A stretch of 64,000 nucleotides of DNA, taken from positions 2,987,602-3,051,601 of the forward strand of contig NZ_CP010029.1 of the NCBI RefSeq assembly GCF_001656035.1, given 5' to 3'. The notes beneath the pieces are model-generated. The model was not told the DNA's origin. It saw only the letters and a program-made list of their open reading frames with translations, and made no database searches. Origin of the DNA: Yersinia entomophaga (GTDB taxonomy: Bacteria; Pseudomonadota; Gammaproteobacteria; Enterobacterales; Enterobacteriaceae). Shown here in pieces: positions 9,487 through 18,938 of the stretch (its first letter is position 1; every line of letters begins with the position of its first letter). The translations under genes and the position numbers were made by a program.

Positions 9487-10869
9487 GTGGCTAAAGCACC
9501 AAAACGCGCATTTGTTTGTAATGAGTGCGGCGCAGATTATCCGCGCTGGCAGGGGCAGTGCAGTGCCTGTAACGCCTGGAATACCATTACCGAAGTGCGT
9601 CTGGCTGCGGCAACGCCTTCTTCGCGTAACGATCGCCTCGGTGGCTATGCGGGCGAGGCGGGTATCAGTCGGGTACAAAAGCTGTCAGATATCAGTCTGG
9701 AAGCGCTGCCGCGTTTCACCACCGGCTTCCTTGAGTTCGATCGGGTGTTAGGCGGCGGCGTGGTACCCGGCAGTGCCATTCTGATTGGTGGCAACCCCGG
9801 CGCGGGGAAAAGTACCCTGCTGTTACAGGTATTGTGCAAGCTATCTGAAGGCATGAAAACCCTGTATGTCACCGGTGAGGAATCGCTACAGCAGGTGGCG
9901 ATGCGAGCGCATCGACTCGGTTTGCCCACCGGTAATCTGAATATGTTATCGGAAACTAGCATCGAGCAGATTTGCCTGATTGCAGAGCAAGAACAGCCTA
10001 AGCTGATGGTGATCGACTCCATTCAGGTGATGCATATGGCCGATATTCAGTCCTCTCCCGGCAGCGTGGCGCAGGTGCGTGAAACCGCCGCTTATCTAAC
10101 ACGTTTTGCTAAAACACGCGGCGTAGCGATAGTGATGGTTGGTCACGTGACTAAAGACGGCTCGCTGGCCGGTCCGAAAGTGTTGGAACACTGTATCGAC
10201 TGTTCAGTGATGTTGGATGGCGACGGCGATTCCCGCTTCCGTACTCTTCGCAGCCATAAAAACCGCTTTGGTGCGGTGAATGAGTTGGGCGTTTTTGCCA
10301 TGACGGAACAAGGGCTACGTGAAGTCAGTAATCCATCGGCAATTTTCCTCAGCCGGGGTGATGAAGTCACTGCCGGTAGCTCGGTGATGGTGGTGTGGGA
10401 AGGGACACGTCCGCTGTTGGTTGAGATTCAGGCGCTGGTGGATCATTCGATGATGTCGAATCCGCGGCGAGTAGCAGTAGGATTGGAACAGAATCGACTG
10501 GCTATCTTGCTGGCGGTTTTACACCGTCACGGCGGCCTGCAAATGTCGGATCAGGATGTTTTCGTTAACGTGGTCGGTGGGGTAAAAGTTACGGAAACCA
10601 GCGCCGATTTGGCGTTATTAATGTCATTGGTATCCAGCTTGCGGGATCGGCCCTTACCGCAGGATTTAGTGGTATTTGGCGAAGTCGGGCTGGCCGGTGA
10701 GATTCGCCCGGTGCCCAGTGGCCAGGAGCGAATTTCCGAGGCGGCGAAGCACGGTTTTAAGCGAGCCATAGTGCCGCACGCCAACATGCCGAAGAAGCCT
10801 CTGCCGAATATGCAGGTATTTGGCGTGAAAAAACTGGCCGACGCGCTGGCGGTTCTAGAGGATCTTTAA
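9487..10869 (+). CDS. radA: DNA repair protein RadA
   Basis: RecA-like ATPase that drives branch migration in recombinational repair. At 460 residues it equals E. coli RadA. Domains in order: an N-terminal C4 zinc finger (CNECG...CSAC), a RecA core with Walker A GGNPGAGKST, the RadA-specific KNRFG motif, and a C-terminal Lon-protease-like domain. The start is GTG at 9487 with GAGGA seven bases upstream, giving MAKAPKRAF as in E. coli. Confidence 0.97.
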   Translation: MAKAPKRAFVCNECGADYPRWQGQCSACNAWNTITEVRLAAATPSSRNDRLGGYAGEAGISRVQKLSDISLEALPRFTTGFLEFDRVLGGGVVPGSAILIGGNPGAGKSTLLLQVLCKLSEGMKTLYVTGEESLQQVAMRAHRLGLPTGNLNMLSETSIEQICLIAEQEQPKLMVIDSIQVMHMADIQSSPGSVAQVRETAAYLTRFAKTRGVAIVMVGHVTKDGSLAGPKVLEHCIDCSVMLDGDGDSRFRTLRSHKNRFGAVNELGVFAMTEQGLREVSNPSAIFLSRGDEVTAGSSVMVVWEGTRPLLVEIQALVDHSMMSNPRRVAVGLEQNRLAILLAVLHRHGGLQMSDQDVFVNVVGGVKVTETSADLALLMSLVSSLRDRPLPQDLVVFGEVGLAGEIRPVPSGQERISEAAKHGFKRAIVPHANMPKKPLPNMQVFGVKKLADALAVLEDL

Positions 10870-10913
10870 GCTGCATTTAGTCGTGTTGTTTGAGCAGCAT
10901 ACTGTGTTATTTT

Positions 10914-10931
10914 TGTTTAGCGTGCTAAACA
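10914..10931 (+). promoter_or_regulatory. Perfect NadR operator (TGTTTA-N6-TAAACA) in front of nadR
   Basis: The sequence TGTTTA-GCGTGC-TAAACA is an exact match to the published NadR box consensus, and the inner bases extend the palindrome to eight-base arms around GT. Its last base is the first base of the nadR ribosome binding site (AGGAGG, 10931-10936). A bound repressor here would block nadR expression, so autoregulation is inferred. Confidence 0.75.
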
Positions 10932-10940
10932 GGAGGCAGT

Positions 10941-12227
10941 ATGCTGCAGTTCGATTATTTAAAAACGGCAATCAAACAGAAAGGCTGCACGTTACAGCAA
11001 GTGGCCGAAGCCAGTGGCATGACCAAAGGATATTTAAGCCAGCTACTTAACGATAAAATCAAAAGCCCCAGTGCGCAAAAACTTGAAGCCCTGCATCGTT
11101 TTCTTGGGTTGGAATTCCCTCGCCGCGAGAAAAAGGTCGGCGTAGTGTTTGGTAAATTTTACCCGCTGCATACCGGCCACATCTATTTGATCCAACGAGC
11201 CTGTAGCCAGGTAGATGAACTACATATCATTCTGTGCCACGACGAACCTCGGGATCGGGAACTGTTCGAGAACAGCTCCATGTCACAACAGCCAACGGTT
11301 AGTGACCGTTTGCGCTGGCTGCTGCAAACGTTCAAATATCAAAAAAATATCCGCATTCACTCATTTGATGAGCACGGCATCGAACCCTATCCGCACGGGT
11401 GGGATGTCTGGAGCCGCGGCGTAAAGGCCTTTATGGCAGAAAAAGGCATAGTGCCAAGCTTTATCTATTCCAGCGAAAGTCAGGATGCGCCGCGCTATCG
11501 CGAACAGTTTGGTATCGAAACCATCCTGATCGATCCGCAGCGTTCATTTATGAAGATCAGCGGCCGTCAGATCCGCCGTGATCCTTTCCGTTACTGGGAT
11601 TATATTCCTACCGAAGTCAAACCCTTCTTTGTCCGTACGGTGGCGATCCTCGGCGGGGAGTCCAGTGGAAAATCGACGCTGGTGAATAAATTAGCCAATA
11701 TATTCAATACCACCAGCGCCTGGGAGTACGGGCGGGATTACGTATTTTCCCATTTGGGTGGCGATGAGATGGCGTTGCAATACTCAGATTACGACAAAAT
11801 AGCCTTGGGGCAGGCGCAGTACGTGGATTTCGCGGTGAAATACGCCAATAAGGTTGCATTTATCGATACGGACTTCGTCACGACTCAGGCATTTTGTAAG
11901 AAATACGAAGGGCGGGAGCATCCTTTCGTGCAGGCATTGATCGATGAGTATCGCTTCGATCTGGTGATTCTGTTGGAGAATAATACTCCGTGGGTGGCCG
12001 ACGGTTTACGCAGTCTGGGGAGTACTTCCGATCGGAAATCCTTCCAAAGCCTGCTGGAAGATATGCTGAGAGCCAATAACGTTGAATATGTTCACGTGGA
12101 ATCGGCAGACTACGACGAGCGCTTCCTGCGCTGCGTTGAATTGGTTCAGCAATTGCTGGCCGCCGATCCACTGCGATTATCCCGCTCACCGATCAGCGAG
12201 CGGAACAGTCTGCAGAATGATAATTAA
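10941..12227 (+). CDS. nadR: Trifunctional NAD regulator NadR
   Basis: Represses NAD synthesis genes and also salvages nicotinamide riboside. Three domains are visible: an N-terminal helix-turn-helix (TLQQVAEASGMTKGYLSQLL, about residues 18-37), an NMN adenylyltransferase-like domain with GKFYPLHTGHIY, and a C-terminal ribosylnicotinamide kinase with Walker A GGESSGKST. It has 428 residues; E. coli NadR has 410, the excess being mainly a C-terminal tail. The segment after the nucleotidyltransferase strand reads CHDEPRD instead of GFDDTRD. The start has an ideal AGGAGG and a NadR box immediately upstream. It converges with, and overlaps by four bases, the dehydrogenase gene. Confidence 0.95.
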   Translation: MLQFDYLKTAIKQKGCTLQQVAEASGMTKGYLSQLLNDKIKSPSAQKLEALHRFLGLEFPRREKKVGVVFGKFYPLHTGHIYLIQRACSQVDELHIILCHDEPRDRELFENSSMSQQPTVSDRLRWLLQTFKYQKNIRIHSFDEHGIEPYPHGWDVWSRGVKAFMAEKGIVPSFIYSSESQDAPRYREQFGIETILIDPQRSFMKISGRQIRRDPFRYWDYIPTEVKPFFVRTVAILGGESSGKSTLVNKLANIFNTTSAWEYGRDYVFSHLGGDEMALQYSDYDKIALGQAQYVDFAVKYANKVAFIDTDFVTTQAFCKKYEGREHPFVQALIDEYRFDLVILLENNTPWVADGLRSLGSTSDRKSFQSLLEDMLRANNVEYVHVESADYDERFLRCVELVQQLLAADPLRLSRSPISERNSLQNDN

Positions 12228-13225
12228 TAAGCGATAACCAGCTTGCCCTGCATGCGTCCAGTCAGTACTTTTTGGTGCGCCGCGTGCAGGGTGTCAGTCG
12301 TCAGGCCGTGTAAAGTATCACTCAGCGTGCCGCGCAGTTCTCCTGCGTCGACATATTGAGCGACCTGTTTCAATATTTCTCCCTGTTGCGCCATATCCGG
12401 CGTGTTGAACATGCTGCGGGTAAACATCAATTCCCAGTGCAGAGCGGCACTTTTCAGTTTCAACGCGCTTTGATCGAGGGGATGAGTATTTTCCACGATG
12501 GTGCAAATGTGGCCCATCGGTGCGATGAGGTCGCCGATCGTCGCCCAGTGACCGTCGGTGTCATTCAGGCAGAAAATATAATCCACCTTATCGATCCCAT
12601 TACTGGCCAGTTCTCCTTTTAGATCGCGATAATCGACGGTGAGATCTGCGCCGCGATCCAGACACCAGCTTGCAGAGACTGGGTTCGAGGCTGTGGCGAT
12701 CACGTTAACCTGACTACGCAGCGCCGCCAGTGAGATGGCTATCGATCCCACGCCGCCGGCACCGCCAATGATCAACAGGGTTTTCCCCGCTGGCGCTTCC
12801 TGAATTTTTAGATGCTCAAATAGCCCTTCCCAGGCGGTCAATGCGGTCAACGGCATGGCAGCGGCTTCTGCCCAGTTCAGGCGATTCGGTTTACGCGCCA
12901 CGATGCGGGCATCGACCAATTGATGCGTGGCGTTGCTGCCAGGACGCGTCAGATCACCGGCATACCAGACTTCATCTCCAACGCTAAAACCCTGTGTCGA
13001 GCTACCTACGCCAATGACTACGCCGCTGGCATCCCAGCCGAGCACTCGCGGCTGCTGTAAGCCATTTTTTTGTAGACCGGCGTGGACTTTGGTATCCACC
13101 GGATTAACCGATGCGGCTTTCACTTCCACTAAGAGATCGAAAGCACTGGGCGTTGGCTGATCCCACGGGATCTGAATGAAATCGGCGGGTTTCTGCGGAT
13201 TAACTGCAATAGCGTAATGAGACAT
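12224..13225 (-). CDS. Zinc-binding-type alcohol dehydrogenase family protein (MDR quinone oxidoreductase-like)
   Basis: Medium-chain dehydrogenase/reductase of 333 residues. The N-terminal GroES-like domain has the ASVNPVDTK and VLGWDASGVV segments, and the Rossmann fold shows GGAGGVGSIA. The cysteine-rich structural zinc loop is absent, which suggests an NADPH-dependent quinone or enone reductase rather than a true alcohol dehydrogenase. Divergent from the LysR gene across about 100 bases, so that regulator probably controls it. The substrate cannot be told from sequence. Confidence 0.85.
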   Translation of the reverse strand: MSHYAIAVNPQKPADFIQIPWDQPTPSAFDLLVEVKAASVNPVDTKVHAGLQKNGLQQPRVLGWDASGVVIGVGSSTQGFSVGDEVWYAGDLTRPGSNATHQLVDARIVARKPNRLNWAEAAAMPLTALTAWEGLFEHLKIQEAPAGKTLLIIGGAGGVGSIAISLAALRSQVNVIATASNPVSASWCLDRGADLTVDYRDLKGELASNGIDKVDYIFCLNDTDGHWATIGDLIAPMGHICTIVENTHPLDQSALKLKSAALHWELMFTRSMFNTPDMAQQGEILKQVAQYVDAGELRGTLSDTLHGLTTDTLHAAHQKVLTGRMQGKLVIAY

Positions 13226-13325
13226 AGCCTAGCTCCTTTTTAGGTAGACCTTGAGTTTAGATCCGATTGACTAGAGTGATAAGATGGACAATCAATAACT
13301 CAGTGTTCGTCTATGGTGAACAATT

Positions 13326-14228
13326 ATGTTTAAGCAGCTACAGGATATGGCGCTGTTTGCGCGAGTGGCCGAATGCGGCAGTTTTACCAAGGCGGCGGCC
13401 ATCGCCGGTTTACCTAAATCCAGCGTCAGTCAGCGGATTAGCCTGTTGGAACACCGGTTGGGTATCCGGTTGCTGAATAGAACCACGCGTCAGATCAGCC
13501 TGACGTTCGCCGGTGAACGCTATTTGGTTCACTGTCAGGAAATGCTACAGGCGGCGGAGCGAGCCGATTTAACCCTACAGCGCTTGCTGGATAATCCCAG
13601 CGGCCGACTGCGAGTTTCCAGTCCGGCAGGGCTGGCCGCCACTTTGCTGGCGCGGATTGCCACGGATTTTCAACGACAATATCCCGATGTTTCTCTCGAG
13701 GTATTGGTCTCCGACGTTAAAGTGGATTTGGTGGAAGAAGGCTTCGATGTGGCGTTGCGCACTGGAAAACCGCAGGATTCTTCATTGATTGGACGCCGCT
13801 TGGGCTATGCGCCCCGCAATTTACTGGCTTCTCCTGATTATCTGACTCAATTTCCGCCGATTTTACATCCGCGTCAGTTGGAGGAACATCGTTGGATTAC
13901 CCACCGCGCTTGGCCAGAACTGGTATTAAATCATCAGGATGAATATTTCCGTTGGCAGTTACCTAAGCTACACGTCACCGATAATTTGCTCTACGCCATT
14001 GAGTGCACACTATCGGCGGGTGGAATTACCTTGCTGCCCGCTTTTCTTAGTCGCGAAAAGGTCGCGCAGGGAAAATTAGTGGAAGTGTTGCCTGAATGGC
14101 TGGCCGAAGGGAATGAACTGTATTTGGTTTATCCCAGCCGGAAATTAAATTCACCGGCATTGAGCTGTTTTATTGATGTGGTTATGGGGCATCCGGTATT
14201 TACCCATTATGCCCAAGGATTAACGTAA
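13326..14228 (+). CDS. LysR-family transcriptional regulator
   Basis: LTTR of 300 residues. The N-terminal winged helix-turn-helix (about residues 1-60: FARVAECGSFTKAAAIAGLP, then RISLLEHRLGIRLLNRTTR) is followed by a periplasmic-binding-protein-like effector domain. It is transcribed divergently from the dehydrogenase and is likely its regulator, the usual LysR arrangement. The inducer is unknown. Confidence 0.9.
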   Translation: MFKQLQDMALFARVAECGSFTKAAAIAGLPKSSVSQRISLLEHRLGIRLLNRTTRQISLTFAGERYLVHCQEMLQAAERADLTLQRLLDNPSGRLRVSSPAGLAATLLARIATDFQRQYPDVSLEVLVSDVKVDLVEEGFDVALRTGKPQDSSLIGRRLGYAPRNLLASPDYLTQFPPILHPRQLEEHRWITHRAWPELVLNHQDEYFRWQLPKLHVTDNLLYAIECTLSAGGITLLPAFLSREKVAQGKLVEVLPEWLAEGNELYLVYPSRKLNSPALSCFIDVVMGHPVFTHYAQGLT

Positions 14229-14258
14229 TATTTTTGGTGCGTTGGCTAAGTGAGAGCA

Positions 14259-14648
14259 TTACTTTGCGGCAGAAGTGGGAAGCGCAACAATATCGTTAAA
14301 ATCGGTCCCAAACCAATAGACGCCATAATCGCTCCAGTGTGGGCCTTCAATAAAATCCATCAGCGAAACCTGTTCGGTGTGAAAAACCTGACCGGCCTGA
14401 TTTTCAATTTTAATGTAGCCGCTGTAATGAGAGCCGTCGCCGGGCGAGCCAATAGAGGGAATCAATTGGGTAATCTTATAAAAGCGCATAACGTATTGAT
14501 GATTGGGACTCCATTCTTCCCTGACCAGAGTGCCTTGTTGCCACCAAAAATAGACTGCTCCACCCAGAATAAACAAAAATAGCGTCCATCGGATTTTGCG
14601 GATTCTTATTAATTTTTTCAGTGCTTCAGAGATTGAATATAATTTCAT
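14259..14648 (-). CDS. Small membrane-anchored protein of unknown function
   Basis: 129 residues. One hydrophobic segment near the N-terminus (about residues 20-37, WTLFLFILGGAVYFWW) follows a basic stretch, so the bulk is probably periplasmic. The remainder contains EWSPNHQYVMRFY and GSPGDGSHYSGYIKI, which suggests a small beta-rich domain. It may belong to the DUF6201-like group of short enterobacterial proteins, but that is a recollection. It converges with the LysR gene and sits downstream of ettA on the same strand, separated by a terminator. Confidence 0.65.
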   Translation of the reverse strand: MKLYSISEALKKLIRIRKIRWTLFLFILGGAVYFWWQQGTLVREEWSPNHQYVMRFYKITQLIPSIGSPGDGSHYSGYIKIENQAGQVFHTEQVSLMDFIEGPHWSDYGVYWFGTDFNDIVALPTSAAK

Positions 14649-14667
14649 TTGCTATCCATGCGTCAGG

Positions 14668-14703
14668 CTAAAAAAATACTGCCCACCAAGGTGAGCAGTA
14701 TTT
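14668..14703 (-). terminator. Terminator of ettA
   Basis: On the minus strand a 14-bp stem with one mismatch (AAATACTGCTCACC with its partner) is followed by TTTTTTT. It lies 17 bases after the ettA stop. Confidence 0.85.
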
Positions 14704-14719
14704 AGCAGTGAATGACGAA

Positions 14720-16387
14720 TTACTTGGTCATTTTCTTGTACTTAATACGGTGCGGTTCTAAGGCATCAGCGCCCAGCGTCCGCTTTTTCCACTCTTCGTA
14801 TTCAGTAAAGTTACCTTCGAAGAATTCTACTTTCCCTTCATCCTGATAATCGATGATATGGGTAGCAATACGGTCGAGGAACCAACGGTCATGGGAAATA
14901 ACCATCGCACAGCCCGGGAATTCCAGTAAGGCGTTTTCCAGTGCGCGCAGGGTTTCAATATCCAGGTCGTTGGTGGGTTCATCGAGCAGCAACATATTGC
15001 CGCCAACCTGCAACAATTTTGCCAGATGGATACGACCACGCTCACCGCCGGACAGCTCGCCGATGCGTTTGCCCTGATCGACACCTTTGAAGTTAAAGCG
15101 ACCAACGTAGGCGCGGCTTGGCAATTCAAAGTTACCGATCTTCATGATGTCCTGACCGCCGGAAACTTCTTCCCACACGGTTTTGCTGTTATCCATGCTG
15201 TCGCGGAACTGATCGACAGAGGCTAACTGCACGGTTTCACCCAAGGTTATGGTGCCGGAATCAGGCTGTTCCTGACCGGACAACATACGGAACAACGTAG
15301 ATTTACCCGCGCCGTTCGGCCCGATAATACCGACGATGGCGCCTTTCGGCAGTGCAAAGGTCAGATCGTCAATCAGCAGGCGGTCGCCATAGGATTTGCT
15401 CAGGTTCTGAACTTCCAGCACTTTGTCGCCTAAACGTGGACCAGGTGGAATGAACAACTCGCTGGTTTCGTTACGTTTTTGGTATTCAACGCTGTTAAGT
15501 TCTTCAAAGCGAGCCAAACGTGCCTTGCCTTTAGCCTGACGGCCTTTCGGATTCTGACGAACCCATTCCAGCTCTTTCTCGATAGATTTACGACGAGCGG
15601 CTTCGGAAGAGGCTTCCTGCGCCAGACGAGCGTCTTTCTGCTCCAGCCATGAGGAGTAGTTGCCTTCCCACGGAATACCTTCGCCGCGGTCAAGTTCGAG
15701 AATCCAGCCAGCCACGTTATCCAAGAAGTAACGGTCATGGGTAATCGCCACAACGGTGCCTTCATAGTCGTGCAGGAAGCGCTCCAGCCAAGCCACGGAT
15801 TCGGCATCCAGGTGGTTGGTTGGTTCGTCCAGCAGCAGCATGTCCGGTTTTTCCAGCAGCAGGCGGCAGATCGCCACGCGACGACGCTCACCACCGGACA
15901 GATTGGCAATTTTGGCATCCCAAGGCGGCAGACGCAGCGCATCGGCAGCGCGTTCCAACTGATTATCCAGATTATGGCCATCGTGAGACTGGATAATCGC
16001 TTCCAGCTCGCCTTGCTCTTTCGCCAGCTTATCGAAGTCGGCGTCTGGATCGGCATACAGCGCGTAGACTTCGTCCAAACGAGTCAGCGCGCGTTTAACT
16101 TCGCTAACGGATTCTTCTACCGCTTCGCGTACCGTTTGTTCCAGATTCAGTTGAGGTTCCTGCGGCAGGTAACCGATTTTCAGGCCTGGTTGAGCGCGCG
16201 CTTCGCCTTCGATGTCGGTATCTACACCGGCCATAATGCGCAACAGGGTAGATTTACCGGAACCGTTCAGACCCAATACGCCGATTTTGGCGCCGGGGAA
16301 GAAGCTCAGGGAGATGTTTTTCAAAATATGACGCTTCGGCGGAACCACTTTGCCAACGCGATGCATGGTATAGACGTATTGAGCCAC
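14720..16387 (-). CDS. ettA: Energy-dependent translational throttle protein EttA
   Basis: Ribosome-associated ABC-F ATPase that gates the first elongation step according to the ATP/ADP ratio. It has 555 residues, as in E. coli. Two ABC domains show Walker A motifs GLNGSGKST and GPNGAGKST, signature motifs LSGGERRR and LSGGERGR, and two Walker B segments (MLLLDEPTN). The arm and the charged linker (PtIM) are present between them. The start appears to be GTG at 16387. No membrane segments, consistent with an ABC-F role. Confidence 0.97.
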   Translation of the reverse strand: MAQYVYTMHRVGKVVPPKRHILKNISLSFFPGAKIGVLGLNGSGKSTLLRIMAGVDTDIEGEARAQPGLKIGYLPQEPQLNLEQTVREAVEESVSEVKRALTRLDEVYALYADPDADFDKLAKEQGELEAIIQSHDGHNLDNQLERAADALRLPPWDAKIANLSGGERRRVAICRLLLEKPDMLLLDEPTNHLDAESVAWLERFLHDYEGTVVAITHDRYFLDNVAGWILELDRGEGIPWEGNYSSWLEQKDARLAQEASSEAARRKSIEKELEWVRQNPKGRQAKGKARLARFEELNSVEYQKRNETSELFIPPGPRLGDKVLEVQNLSKSYGDRLLIDDLTFALPKGAIVGIIGPNGAGKSTLFRMLSGQEQPDSGTITLGETVQLASVDQFRDSMDNSKTVWEEVSGGQDIMKIGNFELPSRAYVGRFNFKGVDQGKRIGELSGGERGRIHLAKLLQVGGNMLLLDEPTNDLDIETLRALENALLEFPGCAMVISHDRWFLDRIATHIIDYQDEGKVEFFEGNFTEYEEWKKRTLGADALEPHRIKYKKMTK

Positions 16388-16546
16388 GTTGCTCTAGCCT
16401 CTCTATATCAGTTTTTATTAGGATGTCTGGTGCGGAGTGTAGCCCGTTTCGATAACGGATCCCATACATCCTTGAAGATAACGGAGTATAACCTTTTTGC
16501 GGGAGAGGCGGGCTGACCGCCCCCACAGAATGGGCTTATTCAGGTA

Positions 16547-17038
16547 TCAGGGCGCGGTGACGACCATTGCCACGCGACGGTTTTCGGCTCGGCCTTTGGC
16601 CGTGCGGTTATCGGCAACCGGATTTAGCTTACCAAGCCCGCGAACTTCGATATTGGCTTTCGGCATACCGATGGAAGTCAGGGTATTTGCGACGGCGCTG
16701 GCGCGGCCATAAGACAGTTGGTTATTGTAACTATCTTCACCCATTGAATCGGTGTGTCCGTCCAGACGAATATGGCTGATACCAACGTCCATCAAGGCGT
16801 GGCCGATTTTCTCTACGGTTTGCTCTCCCTGAGCATTCAGTTTCCCAACGTTGCTGCTAAATAGCACCTTATCTGACAGGCCAAATTCCCAACCGTTGTC
16901 CGTTAGTTTGAATCCCTGTTCCTGTAGAGCCGCTATTTGCTCCGCTGTCAGACCCTGAGGCTTATTCTGACAACCCGCTAGCAGCAATAACCCCAACGCC
17001 ATCAAGCCAATCCACAGGCTACTCCTCAACTTTTGCAT
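16547..17038 (-). CDS. hmsE: OmpA-family lipoprotein YfiB/HmsE
   Basis: Outer-membrane lipoprotein of 163 residues. The signal peptide ends in the lipobox LLAGC, with Gln at +2, which predicts outer-membrane sorting. An OmpA-like peptidoglycan-binding domain follows (LDGHTDSMG, NNQLSYGRA, GLGKLNPVADN). In the YfiBNR (HmsCDE in Yersinia pestis) system it binds and sequesters periplasmic YfiR, releasing the cyclase YfiN. It is the third gene of the block, 17 bases after hmsD. Confidence 0.9.
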   Translation of the reverse strand: MQKLRSSLWIGLMALGLLLLAGCQNKPQGLTAEQIAALQEQGFKLTDNGWEFGLSDKVLFSSNVGKLNAQGEQTVEKIGHALMDVGISHIRLDGHTDSMGEDSYNNQLSYGRASAVANTLTSIGMPKANIEVRGLGKLNPVADNRTAKGRAENRRVAMVVTAP

Positions 17039-17055
17039 TGTAAGACCTTATTCTT

Positions 17056-18324
17056 TTACGCTGTGTATGTCAGGCTTTGGGGCAGAATCACCCGGCCGCC
17101 TCCATGATAATTGTTCTTCGCCAAATACATGGCCTCATCCGCACGCTGTAACAGTTCTACTGGCGTTTGCGCGTGTTCCGGATAGAACGCAATACCAATA
17201 CTGATTGATGTTGTGATATCCGTGCCGTCAGGCAGTGTAATTGGGTGAGCCATACAATGAATGATATTGTCCGCGATCGATAATACATCATAGCTATTGC
17301 CGATTGACGTCAGTAGCACGGCAAATTCGTCACCGCCCAGACGAGCAACAAAATCAGTTTCACGTAATTGCGAACGGATACGTTCAGCCATGGTGATGAG
17401 TACGACGTCACCGGCGGCATGGCCATAATTATCATTAATCTCTTTGAAACTATCGGCATCGAGGAACATCAATGCCACCATATCCTTATCAGCGCATTCA
17501 TTGAGCGTGCGGTTCAGGCTGACTTCAAAAAAGGCGCGATTGGCAAGCCCGGTCAGGCTGTCATGAGTCGCTCTATGGGTCAGGAAATCATTTTCCTGCG
17601 TTAAATGTGCCTGCCAGACTTCCAGCTCTTCCAGCAGCCCATTGAAATCGTTACTTAACTCATTAAGTTCTTTGATATGAGCCGATGGAACTCTTTGGCC
17701 AAAGCTACGATGCAGGCTCACATCGTGCGCCACTTCGGTTATACGGTTCAGCGAGCCGACAATTCTGCGGAGCATTCGGCGAGAAAGGAACAGGGCGACT
17801 AGCGTGCTGGCAATGATACCGGCTAGCATGGCAATCACCCCGCGCAACAGGAAACTGAGCAGGCTGCCGCCGTGGCCGACAATAATAATGGTACCTATGC
17901 GTTCACCGCTGTGCATGATAGGCAGTTCTACCGGGCCACTCAGTGCCCAATGGGCAACGCTTTGCTCTAGCTGGTGGAACGGGCCGTGGGCGGGTAGCGA
18001 CCAACTGGCTATTAGCTTGCCATTGGCATCAACTATTTTAGCCTCGGCCACCTCTTCGCTGGCTGCAATCAACGCCAATGATTCATTGGCGGCAATATTA
18101 TCGCCGAAAACTACGGCGGCTTCGGTGGTATAGCTAATTGAACGGGCGATCAAATGCAGGTTGTGGTCGGCGTAAACACGCAGGGAAAAAATGGCAACCA
18201 GAGTAATAAAGATACCAGCCATCCCCACGGCAACCAGAGCCACGGTTAAATGTATGCGTTGAAGTATTTTCCCTAAGCTAGGTAATTTTACACGACGTTT
18301 ATTTATTCTTTTAATCAGTCTCAT
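17056..18324 (-). CDS. hmsD: Diguanylate cyclase YfiN/HmsD
   Basis: Inner-membrane cyclase of 422 residues that makes cyclic-di-GMP. Order: transmembrane helix (about 28-50), periplasmic CHASE8-like sensor, second helix (about 155-178), HAMP, and a C-terminal GGDEF domain. The active-site motif is an intact GGDEF, and RETD lies five residues before it, an exact RxxD inhibitory I-site, so product feedback is expected. The start codon overlaps the hmsC stop as ATGA, which implies translational coupling. In Y. pestis the orthologous protein promotes Hms-dependent biofilm. Confidence 0.93.
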   Translation of the reverse strand: MRLIKRINKRRVKLPSLGKILQRIHLTVALVAVGMAGIFITLVAIFSLRVYADHNLHLIARSISYTTEAAVVFGDNIAANESLALIAASEEVAEAKIVDANGKLIASWSLPAHGPFHQLEQSVAHWALSGPVELPIMHSGERIGTIIIVGHGGSLLSFLLRGVIAMLAGIIASTLVALFLSRRMLRRIVGSLNRITEVAHDVSLHRSFGQRVPSAHIKELNELSNDFNGLLEELEVWQAHLTQENDFLTHRATHDSLTGLANRAFFEVSLNRTLNECADKDMVALMFLDADSFKEINDNYGHAAGDVVLITMAERIRSQLRETDFVARLGGDEFAVLLTSIGNSYDVLSIADNIIHCMAHPITLPDGTDITTSISIGIAFYPEHAQTPVELLQRADEAMYLAKNNYHGGGRVILPQSLTYTA

Positions 18325-18938
18325 AAACCATCAGCCTTCTTACGGGCGAGTTGCAGTACGCTCGGATGAACACGAACTCCTGTACGTGCTAACGCATCCA
18401 TATTAACCTTAAAAGATGCCTGGTTATCTTCCACTAACAGACAAAAGGCGCTGCCGGTGGCGCATTCAGAATAATCCTCACTGATTGTCAGTATCGGATG
18501 ACCTTGAGTGCGATTAATTAACTCCAACCGCTGCTCTGCGGTGGCACTTCCCAAATAAATAGCATCGCATTGGCTTGAAATAGCCGGGCTGGCAAACGGG
18601 AATCGCTCGACTTTAATTGGATGTTGCGTTGCCATTAACGCCGGGTTAAACAGGCCTTCTGCATAGTTGGTCGGGGCGACAACACATAACCTAATGACCT
18701 GCGGAGTCACCGGCCAGCGGGCATAGCTGATAATCCCCAAAACCATTTTGGTTGCGGCATCTGTCCGCGCCTGTATCACGTTCGCATTGGCAGGTTCTTC
18801 CGCCGATCTGGCGCCGGTAGAAAATACGAACGTAAATACAATCAATAGATACTGACAAATACGCCCAAAATGCCAGGGAGGCATAACGTATTGATCATTC
18901 TTACTGACGCCGTTGATTGCGCAAGTCGAGGTGGTCAT
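18321..18938 (-). CDS. hmsC: Periplasmic repressor YfiR/HmsC
   Basis: Periplasmic protein of 205 residues that in the YfiBNR system inhibits the cyclase YfiN/HmsD. A long N-region precedes the hydrophobic signal segment (LLIVFTFVFS), with cleavage likely after ARSA. Four cysteines remain in the mature part (IRLCVV, SSQCDAI, and two in SECATGSAFC), the count and spacing expected for redox-sensitive YfiR. The ATG at 18938 has AGGAAG upstream; an internal ATG at 18884 would give a shorter signal peptide but has no visible ribosome site. First gene of hmsC-hmsD-hmsE. Confidence 0.9.
   Translation of the reverse strand: MTTSTCAINGVSKNDQYVMPPWHFGRICQYLLIVFTFVFSTGARSAEEPANANVIQARTDAATKMVLGIISYARWPVTPQVIRLCVVAPTNYAEGLFNPALMATQHPIKVERFPFASPAISSQCDAIYLGSATAEQRLELINRTQGHPILTISEDYSECATGSAFCLLVEDNQASFKVNMDALARTGVRVHPSVLQLARKKADGL

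Noticed and set aside
15737..16516. Long 259-codon frame opposite ettA
   Set aside because: It is antisense shadow of a highly conserved ABC-F gene, with no independent support.
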